A DNA stretch of 38,400 bases from Nostocaceae cyanobacterium. GTDB taxonomy: Bacteria > Cyanobacteriota > Cyanobacteriia > Cyanobacteriales > Nostocaceae. Under the pieces are notes generated by a model, which was not told the DNA's origin, did not search any database, and was given only the letters and a program-made list of their open reading frames with translations. The position numbers were made by a program, and so were the translations under genes. The stretch covers positions 1-38,400 of the forward strand of contig JASJCY010000039.1 in assembly GCA_030065825.1 (NCBI GenBank). The letters run 5' to 3'. Below, piece by piece: positions 8,719 to 17,523 of the stretch (within the stretch, counting starts at the first letter, position 1; the number at the start of each line of letters is the position of its first letter).

Positions 8719-8865
8719 GTATAGGATTACTATATAAAAATTTCTCCCCCTCTTCCCCCTCTTCCCCCTCTTCCCCCTCTTCCCCCTCTTCCCCCTCTTC
8801 CCCCTCTTCCCACTCTTCCCTCTCTCACTCAATTGAGTAATCTTCTAGCGGGACGGGAGTATTCC
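8719..8865. mobile_element. Inverted-repeat element with a 9-bp tandem-repeat core, copy 1
   Basis: It has about nine units of CCCCCTCTT (GAGGGGGAA on the other strand) at 8744-8826. The flanks match copies at 15257 and 29632: AAAAATTTCTCC on one side, and on the other AATTGAGTAATCTTCTAGCG followed by GGACGGGAGT. The left terminus is degraded compared with the other copies. It lies 50 bp upstream of glcE. Confidence 0.65.
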
Positions 8866-8914
8866 TCTTCCCTAAACTAGTTTCCTCACGTAACAATTAA
8901 CCAGTAAAGTGATT

Positions 8915-10219
8915 ATGTGGGGATTTAAAAAGAAACTAATGAAAGCGATCGCACCGAATCTGGCATCTATTGTTGGTGAAGAAAATGCTGTATCGTGGGA
9001 GGAAACCGAAACCAGTCAGCAAAAATCCATATTAAGTGCGATCGCACCTGGAAATACTCCTAGTTGTATTGTCTATCCTGGCACTGAAGAAGAATTAGCT
9101 GCAGTTATTACCACAGCCCATAAAAACCATTGGCGAGTTTTACCCTGTGGTAATGGTAGTAAACTCCACTGGGGTGGCTTGGCTAAAGGTGTTGATATCG
9201 TTGTGAGTACAAAACGCCTCAACAACCTGATTGAACACGCTGTAGGTGATTTAACTATTACCGTAGAAGCAGGGATAAAGTTTGCAGATATCCAGGAGAT
9301 TTTAGCAAAAGAGCATCAATTTCTCGCCCTTGACCCCAATGTACCGGAATCTGCCACCATTGGAGGTATAATTGCTACCGGAAATACAGGTTCTCTACGG
9401 CAACGTTATGGAAGTGTGCGCGACCAAATTCTTGGTATTAGGTTTGTTCGTAGTGATGGAGAAGTTGCCAAAGCTGGAGGAAAGGTAGTCAAAAATGTTG
9501 CTGGATACGATTTGATGAAGTTGTTTACTGGGTCTTATGGTACTTTAGGAGTTATTACCCAGGTGACGTTTCGAGTGTATCCATTGCCGCAAGCATCCCA
9601 GACAGTAGTGCTTACTGGTTCAGGGGAAAATGTCTCAAAAGCTGCAAGTATTCTCCGTAATTATGCGCTGACTCCTACCCAAGCTGATTTAGTTTCACCT
9701 CAGTTAGTATCTGACTTAGGATTGGGTCAGGGAATGGGATTAATGGCGCGTTTTCAAAGTATTCCTGAGAGTGTTAAGGAACAATCACAAAGGCTTTTGC
9801 AAGTGGGGGAAAAGTTAGGTTTGCATGGTACTTATGTAGCTGGGGATGAAGCTGACTTATGGAAAAGATTGCGAGAATCAATGAATGTTGGTCACCATGA
9901 ATCGGCAATTACTTGCAAAATAGGAGTATTACCTACAGCTGCGGTTGATGTGTTGCAACAGGCAGAATTGGGTGTGGTTCATGTTGGAAGTGGTTTGGGG
10001 ATGTTAAGGTTTGAGGATGAAAAAGGGCTGTTAGAAATGCAAAATTTTTGTGAGGCTAAGGGTGGTTTTTTAAGTGTCTTGGTTGCACCAATAAGGGTGA
10101 AGGAAAACTTGGATGTTTGGGGTTATACAGGGAATGCTTTGGAGTTGATGCGCTTAATTAAGAAACAATTTGATGGGGAAGAAATTTTGAGTTGTGGTCG
10201 GTTTGTAGGTGGGATTTAA
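8915..10219 (+). CDS. glcE: Glycolate dehydrogenase FAD-binding subunit GlcE
   Basis: A FAD-binding protein of the PCMH/FAD_binding_4 class, about 434 residues. With GlcD and GlcF it oxidises photorespiratory glycolate to glyoxylate and passes electrons to quinone. The PCMH fold is recognised by CIVYPGTEEELAAVI, LPCGNGSKLHWGG, DPNVPESATIGGIIATGNTG and KVVKNVAGYDLMKLFTGSYG, which carry the FAD pyrophosphate-binding glycines. The C-terminal part is shorter than in GlcD, as expected for GlcE. ATG at 8915 is chosen; a GTG two codons earlier (8909) is possible, and neither has a clear ribosome binding site. glcF follows 263 bp downstream, with an inserted element in the gap. glcD is not in the window. 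Confidence 0.86.
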   Translation: MWGFKKKLMKAIAPNLASIVGEENAVSWEETETSQQKSILSAIAPGNTPSCIVYPGTEEELAAVITTAHKNHWRVLPCGNGSKLHWGGLAKGVDIVVSTKRLNNLIEHAVGDLTITVEAGIKFADIQEILAKEHQFLALDPNVPESATIGGIIATGNTGSLRQRYGSVRDQILGIRFVRSDGEVAKAGGKVVKNVAGYDLMKLFTGSYGTLGVITQVTFRVYPLPQASQTVVLTGSGENVSKAASILRNYALTPTQADLVSPQLVSDLGLGQGMGLMARFQSIPESVKEQSQRLLQVGEKLGLHGTYVAGDEADLWKRLRESMNVGHHESAITCKIGVLPTAAVDVLQQAELGVVHVGSGLGMLRFEDEKGLLEMQNFCEAKGGFLSVLVAPIRVKENLDVWGYTGNALELMRLIKKQFDGEEILSCGRFVGGI

Positions 10220-10230
10220 GAAGAGAATTA

Positions 10231-10378
10231 TAGCGCTTCCTAATCTGCTGAAGTACAAAAGGGCAGGCAAGGATGCCCCGCAGTCGCTACAACGGGGGGA
10301 ACCCCCGCAACGCGCTGCTCTCTATCCCACAATAATTTTAGTAATTTCATCTTTACTTCACCAGACTGAGAAAAGCTA
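10231..10378. mobile_element. TAGCGCTTCC-family MITE-like element, copy 1, between glcE and glcF
   Basis: Its ends are TAGCGCTTCCTAATCTGCTG and, reverse-complemented, TAGCTTTTCTCAGTCTGGTG, both leading into GAAGTACA-type sequence. TA lies on both sides (10229-10230, 10379-10380). Copy 2 at 16922 shares nearly the whole sequence but carries about 147 extra bp in the middle. Confidence 0.75.
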
Positions 10379-10482
10379 TAAACCGCAGAGAAACAGCGAA
10401 AAGTGCGGTCTTGTGGGTTTCCCGCAAGAGCAACTTTTCAAGAGAGAGAACGCAAAGGAAGAGAGGGTAAGAAGAGATAATT

Positions 10483-11847
10483 ATGCAAGTTTGGGATAAT
10501 TCTGTTAATAATACGGTTAATAATACGGCGAGTATTAAGAATTTGCAGGGATTTGATGGCAAGAATCCACCTGATGGAAAATTGATTGATAGTTGTGTCC
10601 ATTGTGGGTTTTGTTTGTCCACTTGTCCCAGTTATCGGGTAATTGGTAAAGAGATGGATTCTCCCAGAGGAAGAATTTATTTGATGGATGCGATTAATCA
10701 GGGAGAAATTGCTTTAAATACCGCGACAGTACAACATTTTGATAGTTGTTTGGGATGTTTGGCTTGTGTGAGTACTTGTCCTTCTGGGGTGGAATATGAC
10801 AAGTTAATTTCGGCGACTCGTCACCAAGTTGAAAGAAATTATAATCGGAGTTTATGGGATAATTTCATTCGTCAATTAATATTTTCGCTTTTCCCTAATC
10901 CTGATATTTTAAGGATTTTACTTGTTCCGTTGTTTCTATATCAAAGGTTAGGTTTTTCTAAGTTCTTTCGCGCTACGGGGTTACTCAAAAATATCTCTCC
11001 CCGTTTGGCAGCGATGGAATCTATTTTACCGGAAATTACCCTGCAATCTTTTCAAAGTAATTTACCTGATGTGATTCCTGCGCAGAGTGAGAAACGTTAT
11101 CGTGTGGGAGTGATTTTAGGATGTGTACAAAGGCTGTTTTTCTCATCTGTAAATGAAGCCACGGTGAGGGTTTTAACTGCTAATGGTTGTGAAGTAGTAA
11201 TTCCTAAATCTCAGGGTTGTTGTGCAGCACTTCCAGAACACCAAGGACAAACAGAACAAGCGAAAGCTTTAGCAAGACAAATGATTGATAGTTTTGCAGA
11301 GACTGGAGTAGATTATATAATTATCAATGCTGCTGGTTGTGGTCATACTTTAAAAGAGTACGGTCATATACTAGCAGATGACCTAGAATATCGAGAAAAA
11401 GCCAAGGAATTTGCAGCGAAAGTAAGAGACGCACAAGAGTTTTTAGCAACCGTTGGTTTAACTGCAAAATTATCACCCTTAGCTGATAAACCTTTAAATT
11501 TGGTTTATCAAGACGCTTGTCATTTATTACACGGACAAAAAATTAGTGTGCAACCCCGTCAGTTATTAAGACAAATTCCAGAAGTGAGTTTAAAAGAACC
11601 CTTAGATGCAGCAATTTGTTGTGGAAGTGCGGGGGTTTATAATATGTTGCAACCGGAAGTAGCAGAGGAATTGGGTAAGCAGAAAGTGCAAAATTTGTTA
11701 AACACTGGTGCGGATTTAATTGCTTCTCCTAATCCCGGTTGTAGTTTGCAGATTGGGAAGCATTTGCAAGAAAAGAAAATAGCAATTATGCATCCCATGG
11801 AATTGTTAGATTATGCAATTCGTGGGGAAAAATTTGAGCTTTTCTAA
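10483..11847 (+). CDS. glcF: Glycolate dehydrogenase iron-sulfur subunit GlcF
   Basis: The 454-residue protein carries two [4Fe-4S] ferredoxin-type motifs, C38-x2-C41-x2-C44-x3-C48 (CVHCGFCLSTCPS) and C89-x2-C92-x2-C95-x3-C99 (CLGCLACVSTCPS). Two C-terminal CCG domains follow (SQGCCAALPEHQGQ and DACHLLHG ... ICCGSAGVYN), as in GlcF and heterodisulfide reductase-type subunits. It should transfer electrons from the flavin subunits GlcD/GlcE to the quinone pool. GAGAGGGTAAGAAGAG precedes the ATG. It is co-directional with glcE; the mobile element in the gap may weaken co-transcription or supply its own signals. Confidence 0.9.
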   Translation: MQVWDNSVNNTVNNTASIKNLQGFDGKNPPDGKLIDSCVHCGFCLSTCPSYRVIGKEMDSPRGRIYLMDAINQGEIALNTATVQHFDSCLGCLACVSTCPSGVEYDKLISATRHQVERNYNRSLWDNFIRQLIFSLFPNPDILRILLVPLFLYQRLGFSKFFRATGLLKNISPRLAAMESILPEITLQSFQSNLPDVIPAQSEKRYRVGVILGCVQRLFFSSVNEATVRVLTANGCEVVIPKSQGCCAALPEHQGQTEQAKALARQMIDSFAETGVDYIIINAAGCGHTLKEYGHILADDLEYREKAKEFAAKVRDAQEFLATVGLTAKLSPLADKPLNLVYQDACHLLHGQKISVQPRQLLRQIPEVSLKEPLDAAICCGSAGVYNMLQPEVAEELGKQKVQNLLNTGADLIASPNPGCSLQIGKHLQEKKIAIMHPMELLDYAIRGEKFELF

Positions 11848-12004
11848 CCCCATTAGACCTCAAGCTAAAGCCCTTGTCATTACCAAATTAAGTAGTAGCA
11901 TATCTAACCTAATTTAATGCAATAAATTTGGTGTTGCTGTTAGCGCAGCTTGGGGTTAGCCATATCCATAGGGTGAAAATGATTTCGCATGATTCTAAAA
12001 CCCT

Positions 12005-12039
12005 TGTTCGGTGACGTTGCATTGCAACGTCACCGAACA
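12005..12039. repeat. Perfect 16-bp-stem hairpin downstream of glcF
   Basis: The arm TGTTCGGTGACGTTGC is followed by the loop ATT and the exact reverse complement. ACGTTGCAATGTCTCTACAA follows directly and repeats part of the arm. No T-run is present, so it is not a standard terminator. Confidence 0.6.
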
Positions 12040-12118
12040 TTACGTTGCAATGTCTCTACAACCGGATTCATACTTCAAATTCGCAACACCAGAAATTTTG
12101 TAGTTTGGGTTGAAAATA

Positions 12119-12245
12119 TAGCGCTTTTCAGTTGAGTCCAATACACGAGGGAACCTCACCCCGTCCTGCGGACACCCCTCTCCGAACTTGCGGAGAGGGG
12201 AAGGGGGTGAGGTTCATCTGTATTCTATCCAAGTGAAAACCGCTA
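12119..12245. mobile_element. TAGCGGTTTTC-family MITE-like element, copy A (127 bp)
   Basis: The termini are TAGCGCTTTTCAGTTGAGTC and, reverse-complemented, TAGCGGTTTTCACTTGGATA, with TA on both sides. The interior forms a long hairpin: CCTCACCCCGTCC ... CCCCTCTCC, loop GAACTTGC, GGAGAGGGG ... GGGTGAGG. Confidence 0.8.
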
Positions 12246-12247
12246 TA

Positions 12248-12397
12248 GTAGGTTGGGTAGAGCGACAGCGTAGACGACCAAAAGCAGGCAACTCGTAAGC
12301 GAAGCTTTCTCGAAGAGTAGAGTAACCCAACTTGCGTCTTGGTAATGTCGGGTTTCGTTCCACCCCTGCGGGGTGTGCAAGCTACAACCCAACCTAC
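12248..12397. repeat. 150-bp repeat with GTAGGTTGGGT ends
   Basis: It begins GTAGGTTGGGTAGAGC and ends ACAACCCAACCTAC, with several small palindromes between. It directly abuts the target duplication of copy A. The GTAGGTTGGGT end is typical of dispersed cyanobacterial repeats. Confidence 0.5.
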
Positions 12398-12441
12398 ACC
12401 TATAGCGAAGCGAGTTTTTTGGTAGTTCAAAGTCTTAACTA

Positions 12442-12570
12442 TAGCGGTTTTCGGTTGGGTGCAATACAAATTTGACCTCACCCTGACAAGACCGGACATC
12501 CCTCTCCGAACTTGCGGAGAGGGAAAGAGGGTGAGGTTCTTAGTGTATTGGACTGAAGTGAAAACTGCTA
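12442..12570. mobile_element. TAGCGGTTTTC-family MITE-like element, copy B (129 bp)
   Basis: Termini TAGCGGTTTTCGGTTGGGTG and, reverse-complemented, TAGCAGTTTTCACTTCAGTC, with flanking TA at 12440-12441 and 12571-12572. It contains the same GGAGAGGG hairpin core. A 28-bp direct repeat starting TATAGCGAAGCGAG lies at 12401 and 12571. A 157-residue open frame across copies A and B is only the repeats read through. Confidence 0.78.
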
Positions 12571-12602
12571 TATAGCGAAGCGAGTTTTTTTGTAAGTCCA
12601 CA

Positions 12603-12637
12603 CAAAAAGCTTGCGCTGACTTTTCAGTTAGCGCAAA
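12603..12637 (-). terminator. Probable intrinsic terminator of rpe
   Basis: On the minus strand, TTGCGCTAACT - GAAA - AGTCAGCGCAA forms a stem with one mismatch, followed by GCTTTTTGTG. It lies about 45 bp past the rpe stop codon in the right orientation. Confidence 0.7.
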
Positions 12638-12680
12638 CTATCTTCGTTCTTTATTGATTGGTAATTAGTACTTAGTTTGA

Positions 12681-13388
12681 TTACACCTGAGCTAATTCTG
12701 GTGTAGGACGCTTGCTGTTGCGAATATTGGTAATTGCTTCAGCATAATCTGGGGCTTTAAACACAGCGGAACCCGCGACGATCGCATTTGCTCCAACTTC
12801 CAAAACCTGCCAGGTATTATTAGCCTTGAGTCCACCATCCACTTCAATCCAGGGATCTAAACCGCGCTCATTACACATTTGACGCAGCTTGCGAATTTTG
12901 GGCACTACTCCTGGGATAAAACTTTGACCCCCAAAACCGGGGTTTACACTCATAATTAAGATTAAGTCGCAAACTTCCAACACGTACTCAATCATATCTA
13001 AAGATGTAGAAGGATTGAGTACTACACCAGCTTGTTTGCCAAGTTCTTTAATTTGGCATAAAGTGCGGTGTAAGTGAGGAGATGCATTATGTTCACAATG
13101 TACAGAAATGATATCAGCACCCGCTTTTGCAAAATCCGCAACATACTTTTCTGGCTCCACAATCATCAAATGGACATCCAGAGGCTTAGTAGTTACCGGA
13201 CGGATCGCCTCCACAACCAAAGGACCGATCGTAATATTAGGTACAAATCTACCATCCATTACATCAACGTGAATCCAATCGGCTCCCGCTGCGTCTACAG
13301 CGCGGATTTCTTCTCCCAAACGGCTGAAATCCGCTGATAGGATAGATGGAGCAATTACTGTGTTTTTTGGAGATTGGTTTTGGGTCAT
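12681..13388 (-). CDS. rpe: Ribulose-phosphate 3-epimerase
   Basis: The 235-residue TIM-barrel enzyme interconverts ribulose 5-phosphate and xylulose 5-phosphate in the Calvin cycle and the pentose-phosphate pathway. The family motifs are all present: [15 protein letters not shown], the metal-binding [45 protein letters not shown] and the phosphate-binding [11 protein letters not shown]. The frame is open 19 codons further upstream, but [15 protein letters not shown] is the usual start for cyanobacterial Rpe. A terminator follows the gene. It is monocistronic, divergent from the secreted subtilase-like gene. Confidence 0.95.
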   Translation of the reverse strand: MTQNQSPKNTVIAPSILSADFSRLGEEIRAVDAAGADWIHVDVMDGRFVPNITIGPLVVEAIRPVTTKPLDVHLMIVEPEKYVADFAKAGADIISVHCEHNASPHLHRTLCQIKELGKQAGVVLNPSTSLDMIEYVLEVCDLILIMSVNPGFGGQSFIPGVVPKIRKLRQMCNERGLDPWIEVDGGLKANNTWQVLEVGANAIVAGSAVFKAPDYAEAITNIRNSKRPTPELAQV

Positions 13389-13479
13389 GGTTAGTGGGTT
13401 TTGATGCGTTTTCGTCTGTAGGTATTGTAACAAAATATTGAGCAACTCCTCACTTTTTTGATCCCATACAGAAATGAGA

Positions 13480-13585
13480 GATGAAGAGGTAGGGGGAGAT
13501 AGGGAGACAAGAGAGAGGGGGAAGACAAGGAAGGATTATTTACCATTATTACCAATTACCAATTACCAATTACCAATTACCAATT
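13480..13585. repeat. Purine-rich tract and ATTACCA heptamer tandem repeat
   Basis: A G/A-rich stretch (GGGGGAGATAGGGAGACAAG) is followed at about 13546-13585 by roughly five tandem units of ATTACCA. Similar heptamers recur at 15426-15454 and, inverted (TAATTGG), at 21247. They are STRR-type repeats known from heterocystous cyanobacteria. Confidence 0.7.
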
Positions 13586-13620
13586 CCCCCTTATTTTTTG
13601 AGAGATCGCTTAACTAATTT

Positions 13621-15213
13621 ATGATGAAACAATTATCTTGGATGGTTTTGGGTTTAAGTTGTTGCTGGTGGACTTTGCCTGTACAAGCTTTAGATAGTCC
13701 TTATATAGGCTCTAAAGGTATTGATGCTCGGAAATTACACAAATTTCCCTATAATTTAACTGGTCGTAAAATTGCTATTGGTCAAGTAGAAATTGGTCGT
13801 CCGGGAATGTTTGGCTGGGATAAAGCCGTGTCTGGGAATCATAGAGTATCTCTGGCTGGGGTATTCTTCCGCAATAAACCTGCAAAATCCAATAGCAGTG
13901 TTGATACCCATGCCTATAATGTTGCTGCGATTATGGTTAGTAACGATAAAGGCTTTCCTGGAGTTGCTCCCGCAGCGCGATTGTATTCATCTGCTGTCGG
14001 TTCTACTAAAGGAACAGCCCAAGCACAGGAATGTTTATCAGCCCAGCATATAGCAATGCAAAATGGTGGCGATGTTCGTGCTATCAATTTTAGCTTTGGA
14101 GAGCCATTAAATCGCGATCCGCGACCGGATGCCATGTTAGATGGTAATGCTTTACTAACAAAATGTGTAGATTGGTCAAGTCGCGTTCATAATGTTCTAT
14201 ATGCCATCGCTGGTAACCAAGGAAAAGGTGGAATTCCCATCCCCACAGATAACTTTAACGGAGTCAATGTGGCTTTTTCCACCATCCGGGAAAGAATGTT
14301 TCAGAAAGTAGACGTTTCTAATTTGGCTGCGGTAAGTGAGGCTATTGCCAGACAACTGGCTGGAAAAGAGTTTAACCTAGGGAAACGTCGTGCCATTGGT
14401 ATAGTGGCTCCCGGTAACAACATTCCCGTACTTAAACCCAATGGCATACAAACCAAAGTCACCGGTACAAGTTTTGCTTCCCCTCAAGTTACAGCAACAG
14501 TAGCATTATTACAAGAATTTGGCGATCAACTACTCCAGAAAAAACAGCGCAATTGGAGTGTATCTTCTCGTCGTCATGAAGTCATGAAAGCGGTTTTGCT
14601 CAATTCCGCAGAAAAAATTAAAGATGATGGTAATGGCTTGCGCTTGGGAATGACGCGGACGCTAATTGACAAGCAAAATCAAAACTGGTTGGTGTCTGAT
14701 GCCTACAAAGACCCGAAAATTCCCTTAGATTCCCAAATGGGAACAGGTCATTTAAATGCCTTTCGTGCCTATAAACAGTTTAGCGCTGGTCAATGGAAGC
14801 CATCCCTAGCAGTTCCAGCCATTGGTTGGGATTATCGTCTAGTGGAAACAGAAAAATATCGGGAATATATATTGGCACAACCCTTACAAAAAGGGAGTTT
14901 TGTGTCTGTAACCTTAGCTTGGAATAGGTTAGTAGAACTCAAGGATCAAAATCGCAATGGCATGTTTGACGCTGGAGAAGATTTTCGCGATCGCGGTTTA
15001 AATAACCTTGACCTCTACTTAGTAAAAGTTGATAAAAAAAATACCGATAATGATGCGGTGTGTGCCTCTATTAGTCATGTTGATAGTGTAGAGCATATTT
15101 TTTGTCCGGTTCCTGACACTGGAACTTACAAAATCCGCGTCCAGTTTAAACGACAGATAAATGAACCTACCCAGCTATATGGTTTAGCTTGGTGGACTGT
15201 CCCCAAGAAGTAG
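13621..15213 (+). CDS. Secreted subtilase-like (S8) protein with an altered catalytic Asp position
   Basis: A 530-residue protein with a Sec signal peptide (~1-23, cleavage near VQA-LD) and an S8-type fold over ~45-390. The His (H97, VDTHAYN), oxyanion Asn (N199, AIAGNQG) and nucleophile Ser (S284, TGTSFASPQV) are present. Where subtilases have Asp (V-A-V-x-D-T-G) this protein reads IAIGQVEIG (51-59), so the Asp is replaced by Q55, with E57 nearby. A beta-rich C-terminal region follows (~390-527), containing DQNRNGMFDAGEDF, which resembles an EF-hand-like calcium loop. It may be an atypical protease or an inactive member. The serpin gene lies 335 bp downstream on the same strand. Confidence 0.8.
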   Translation: MMKQLSWMVLGLSCCWWTLPVQALDSPYIGSKGIDARKLHKFPYNLTGRKIAIGQVEIGRPGMFGWDKAVSGNHRVSLAGVFFRNKPAKSNSSVDTHAYNVAAIMVSNDKGFPGVAPAARLYSSAVGSTKGTAQAQECLSAQHIAMQNGGDVRAINFSFGEPLNRDPRPDAMLDGNALLTKCVDWSSRVHNVLYAIAGNQGKGGIPIPTDNFNGVNVAFSTIRERMFQKVDVSNLAAVSEAIARQLAGKEFNLGKRRAIGIVAPGNNIPVLKPNGIQTKVTGTSFASPQVTATVALLQEFGDQLLQKKQRNWSVSSRRHEVMKAVLLNSAEKIKDDGNGLRLGMTRTLIDKQNQNWLVSDAYKDPKIPLDSQMGTGHLNAFRAYKQFSAGQWKPSLAVPAIGWDYRLVETEKYREYILAQPLQKGSFVSVTLAWNRLVELKDQNRNGMFDAGEDFRDRGLNNLDLYLVKVDKKNTDNDAVCASISHVDSVEHIFCPVPDTGTYKIRVQFKRQINEPTQLYGLAWWTVPKK

Positions 15214-15256
15214 GAGTGGGGGGAGAGGGGGAGATGGGGGAGATGGGGGAGAATTA

Positions 15257-15385
15257 ATAACTCCTACTCCCCTCCCGCTAGAAGATTACTGAATTGAGTC
15301 AGAGGGGGAAGAGGGGGAAGAGGGGGAAGAGGGGGAAGAGGGGGAGAAATTTTTATAGGTAATCTTAGAACGAGAAGGGAGTAAC
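15257..15385. mobile_element. Inverted-repeat element with a 9-bp tandem-repeat core, copy 2
   Basis: The left terminus contains CTCCCGCTAGAAGATTACTG. The right terminus, reverse-complemented, contains CTCGTTCTAAGATTACCTAT. The core at 15301-15346 is about five units of GAGGGGGAA. G-rich tracts (GGGGGAGATG) precede it, and ATTACCA heptamers follow at 15426-15454. Together these fill the 335-bp gap between the subtilase-like and serpin genes. Confidence 0.7.
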
Positions 15386-15548
15386 TCCTAACTCCTAACT
15401 CCTCACTCCTAATTTCGCAATCACCCATTACCTATTACCAATTACCAATTACCAAAACTAATGTGTTGCCAAAACTGTAACCGTCCCATAGTCAGGTAAC
15501 TACAGATGTCATAGTCAGAGTAAAGACTTTGACTATTTTATTGAGAAA

Positions 15549-16880
15549 ATGAAGCAAAAATTAAGTAATCTTAAAGGAAATTTCTTGCAAAGACGCTATG
15601 CTGTACGTTTGGGTAGACGTTACGTTTTGGCTGCTGCTGGGGTTGTATTAATGGGTGTCTTGGGATGCTCACAAGTTAATGGGAACACTAAAAATATGGC
15701 TCAATCTCAAAAACCCGGTTCGGAATCATCTATATCAACCAAAATCTCCAATCTCGATAGCAGATTGGTAGCAGCAAATACTAAATTTGGTTTTAAACTT
15801 TTTTCCCAAGTTTTAGAGAGGGATCAGGGTAAAAATATTTTTGTTTCCCCTTCTAGTATAGCGATCGCCTTGGCAATGACCTACAACGGTGCCAGTGGTA
15901 GCACGCAAACGGCAATGGCAAAAGCACTCGAGTTACAGGAATTGAATTTGTCAGAGATTAATTCCTCTAACGCGGCATTAAAAGTGTTGTTAGAAAATCC
16001 AGATCCAAAAGTACAACTGAATATTGCTAACTCACTTTGGGCAAATCAGAATGTTCAATTTAATCCGGATTTTCTCAAACGCAATCAAGATTTTTATCAA
16101 GCAAAGGTAGAAAACGTAGATTTTAAAAATACAGCTACACCGAAGTTGATTAATGATTGGATTCAGGAAAATACTAGTGGAAAAATCAATAAAATAGTTG
16201 ACAAAATCCCACCTGACCAAATGCTATATCTGATTAATGCTATATATTTCAAAGGTCAGTGGACTAGTAAATTTGATAAAGCTCAAACTAAAGATCATCC
16301 CTTTTATCTTGCATCTGGTAAGTCAAAGCAGCATCCAATGATGTCAAAAACTGATGATTATAGATATTATGAAAATGAAGAATTTCAAGCGGTAAATTTA
16401 CCTTATGGTGAAAATGGTAAAATTAGCTTTTATGTTTTCTTGCCTAAAAAGAGTTCCAACCTGAATAATTTCTATAAAAAATTAAATCAAGAAAACTGGG
16501 AAAAATGGATGTCTCAATTTAGGAAAAGAGAAGGCTTCCTTCGCTTACCCCGCTTTAAAATGGACTATGAAATTAATCTTAATGATAGTCTGAAAGCTTT
16601 AGGCATGGGTGAGGCTTTCACCAAGGTTGCTAATTTTTCTGGCATGGGCACAAAACTGAAAATTAGTGAAATTAAACATAAAACTTTTGTAGAAGTAAAT
16701 GAAGAAGGCACCGAAGCCGCAGCAGTTACTTCTGTTGGCATTGCACCAACCTCTGCCATGCCATCATTGGAACCTTTCCGGATGATTGTTGATCGACCTT
16801 TCTTCTTTGCTATTCAAGATCAAACCACAGGAAGCCTTTTATTTATGGGTTCGATGATGGAACCAAAACCTGAAGGATAA
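15549..16880 (+). CDS. Serpin-family protease inhibitor, probable lipoprotein
   Basis: A 443-residue serpin with an N-terminal membrane-targeting segment (RRYVLAAAGVVLMGVLGC) and a likely lipidation site at C40. The serpin fold begins near 72. Conserved parts include FVSPSSIAIALAMTYNGASG, NAIYFKGQW, FYVFLPK and RPFFFAIQ. The hinge EEGTEAAAVT (385-394) has the small residues required of inhibitory serpins. Counting from the hinge as in alpha-1-antitrypsin puts the scissile bond at T401-S402 in the sequence IAPTSAMP. A Thr at P1 suggests an elastase- or subtilisin-like target. The neighbouring subtilase-like gene upstream is a possible partner or target. Confidence 0.9.
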   Translation: MKQKLSNLKGNFLQRRYAVRLGRRYVLAAAGVVLMGVLGCSQVNGNTKNMAQSQKPGSESSISTKISNLDSRLVAANTKFGFKLFSQVLERDQGKNIFVSPSSIAIALAMTYNGASGSTQTAMAKALELQELNLSEINSSNAALKVLLENPDPKVQLNIANSLWANQNVQFNPDFLKRNQDFYQAKVENVDFKNTATPKLINDWIQENTSGKINKIVDKIPPDQMLYLINAIYFKGQWTSKFDKAQTKDHPFYLASGKSKQHPMMSKTDDYRYYENEEFQAVNLPYGENGKISFYVFLPKKSSNLNNFYKKLNQENWEKWMSQFRKREGFLRLPRFKMDYEINLNDSLKALGMGEAFTKVANFSGMGTKLKISEIKHKTFVEVNEEGTEAAAVTSVGIAPTSAMPSLEPFRMIVDRPFFFAIQDQTTGSLLFMGSMMEPKPEG

Positions 16881-16921
16881 AGGGTCAAAGGTGAAGAATT
16901 AAGGGTGAAAAATTAACGATA

Positions 16922-17216
16922 TAGCGCTTCCTAATCTGCTGAAGTACAAAAGGGCAGGCAAGGATGCCCCGCAGTCGCTACAACGGGGGGTAGACGACGG
17001 TCGGGAGGCTTCTCGGAGAGTACCCCAACGCCAGTTCACTCAACGCGGGAAACCCCGTTCGCGGAGCGTCTCCGCAGGAGTTAGTTTCTTTAAGCGGGGG
17101 AACCCCGCCTAAGCGTTCTTCTCTCCGCGCACGTGACTGGCTCCGCAACGCGCTGCTCTCTACCCCACAATAATTTTAGTAATTTCATCTGTACTTCACC
17201 AGACTGAGAAAAGCTA
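16922..17216. mobile_element. TAGCGCTTCC-family element, copy 2 (295 bp, with internal extra sequence)
   Basis: It shares TAGCGCTTCCTAATCTGCTG and the right half with the copy at 10231, and TA flanks it on both sides. Between about 16990 and 17150 it carries GC-rich sequence absent from copy 1, with palindromes such as GGAGCGTCTCC and AGCGGGGGAACCCCGC. Confidence 0.72.
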
Positions 17217-17313
17217 TATATTTAGTTGATGATGGCTACTTAGTTGTTTACTTATAATAAATATTTCATTTTTTCCTTTTAATAGGAACTGAAAAATAAT
17301 ATTATCTAAAGAA

Positions 17314-17428
17314 TAGACCTCTTGCAAAACTGCCCCCTACAAGAGGAAGGCAACAGGCAACAGGCAACAGATTATATAAGGTACTCTTCCTTCCCGTTCC
17401 CTGTTCCCGACCTCACGCAAGAAGTCTA
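17314..17428. mobile_element. ~115-bp MITE-like element with TAGACCTCTTGC ends
   Basis: Left end TAGACCTCTTGCAAAACTG; right end, reverse-complemented, TAGACTTCTTGCGTGAGGTC. It contains a GCAACAG heptamer in three tandem copies (about 17348-17370). It lies 95 bp upstream of ndhF4. Confidence 0.55.
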
Positions 17429-17523
17429 ATATAAACTCAAACTTCAAAAACATTATTATATTTGTTGTTAGTTTTTATAGAGTTAGAGAAACAATTCAGG
17501 GTGCGTGAACAAGGGAAATGTAA

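Noticed and set aside
10209-10622. Open frames across the glcE-glcF gap
   Set aside because: They run through the mobile element and the 5' end of glcF in the wrong frame.
12005-12039. glcF terminator
   Set aside because: It lies about 160 bp past the stop codon and has no T-tract on either strand.
12128-12601. 157-residue open frame on the minus strand
   Set aside because: It is built entirely from two mobile-element copies and the repeat between them, and resembles no protein.
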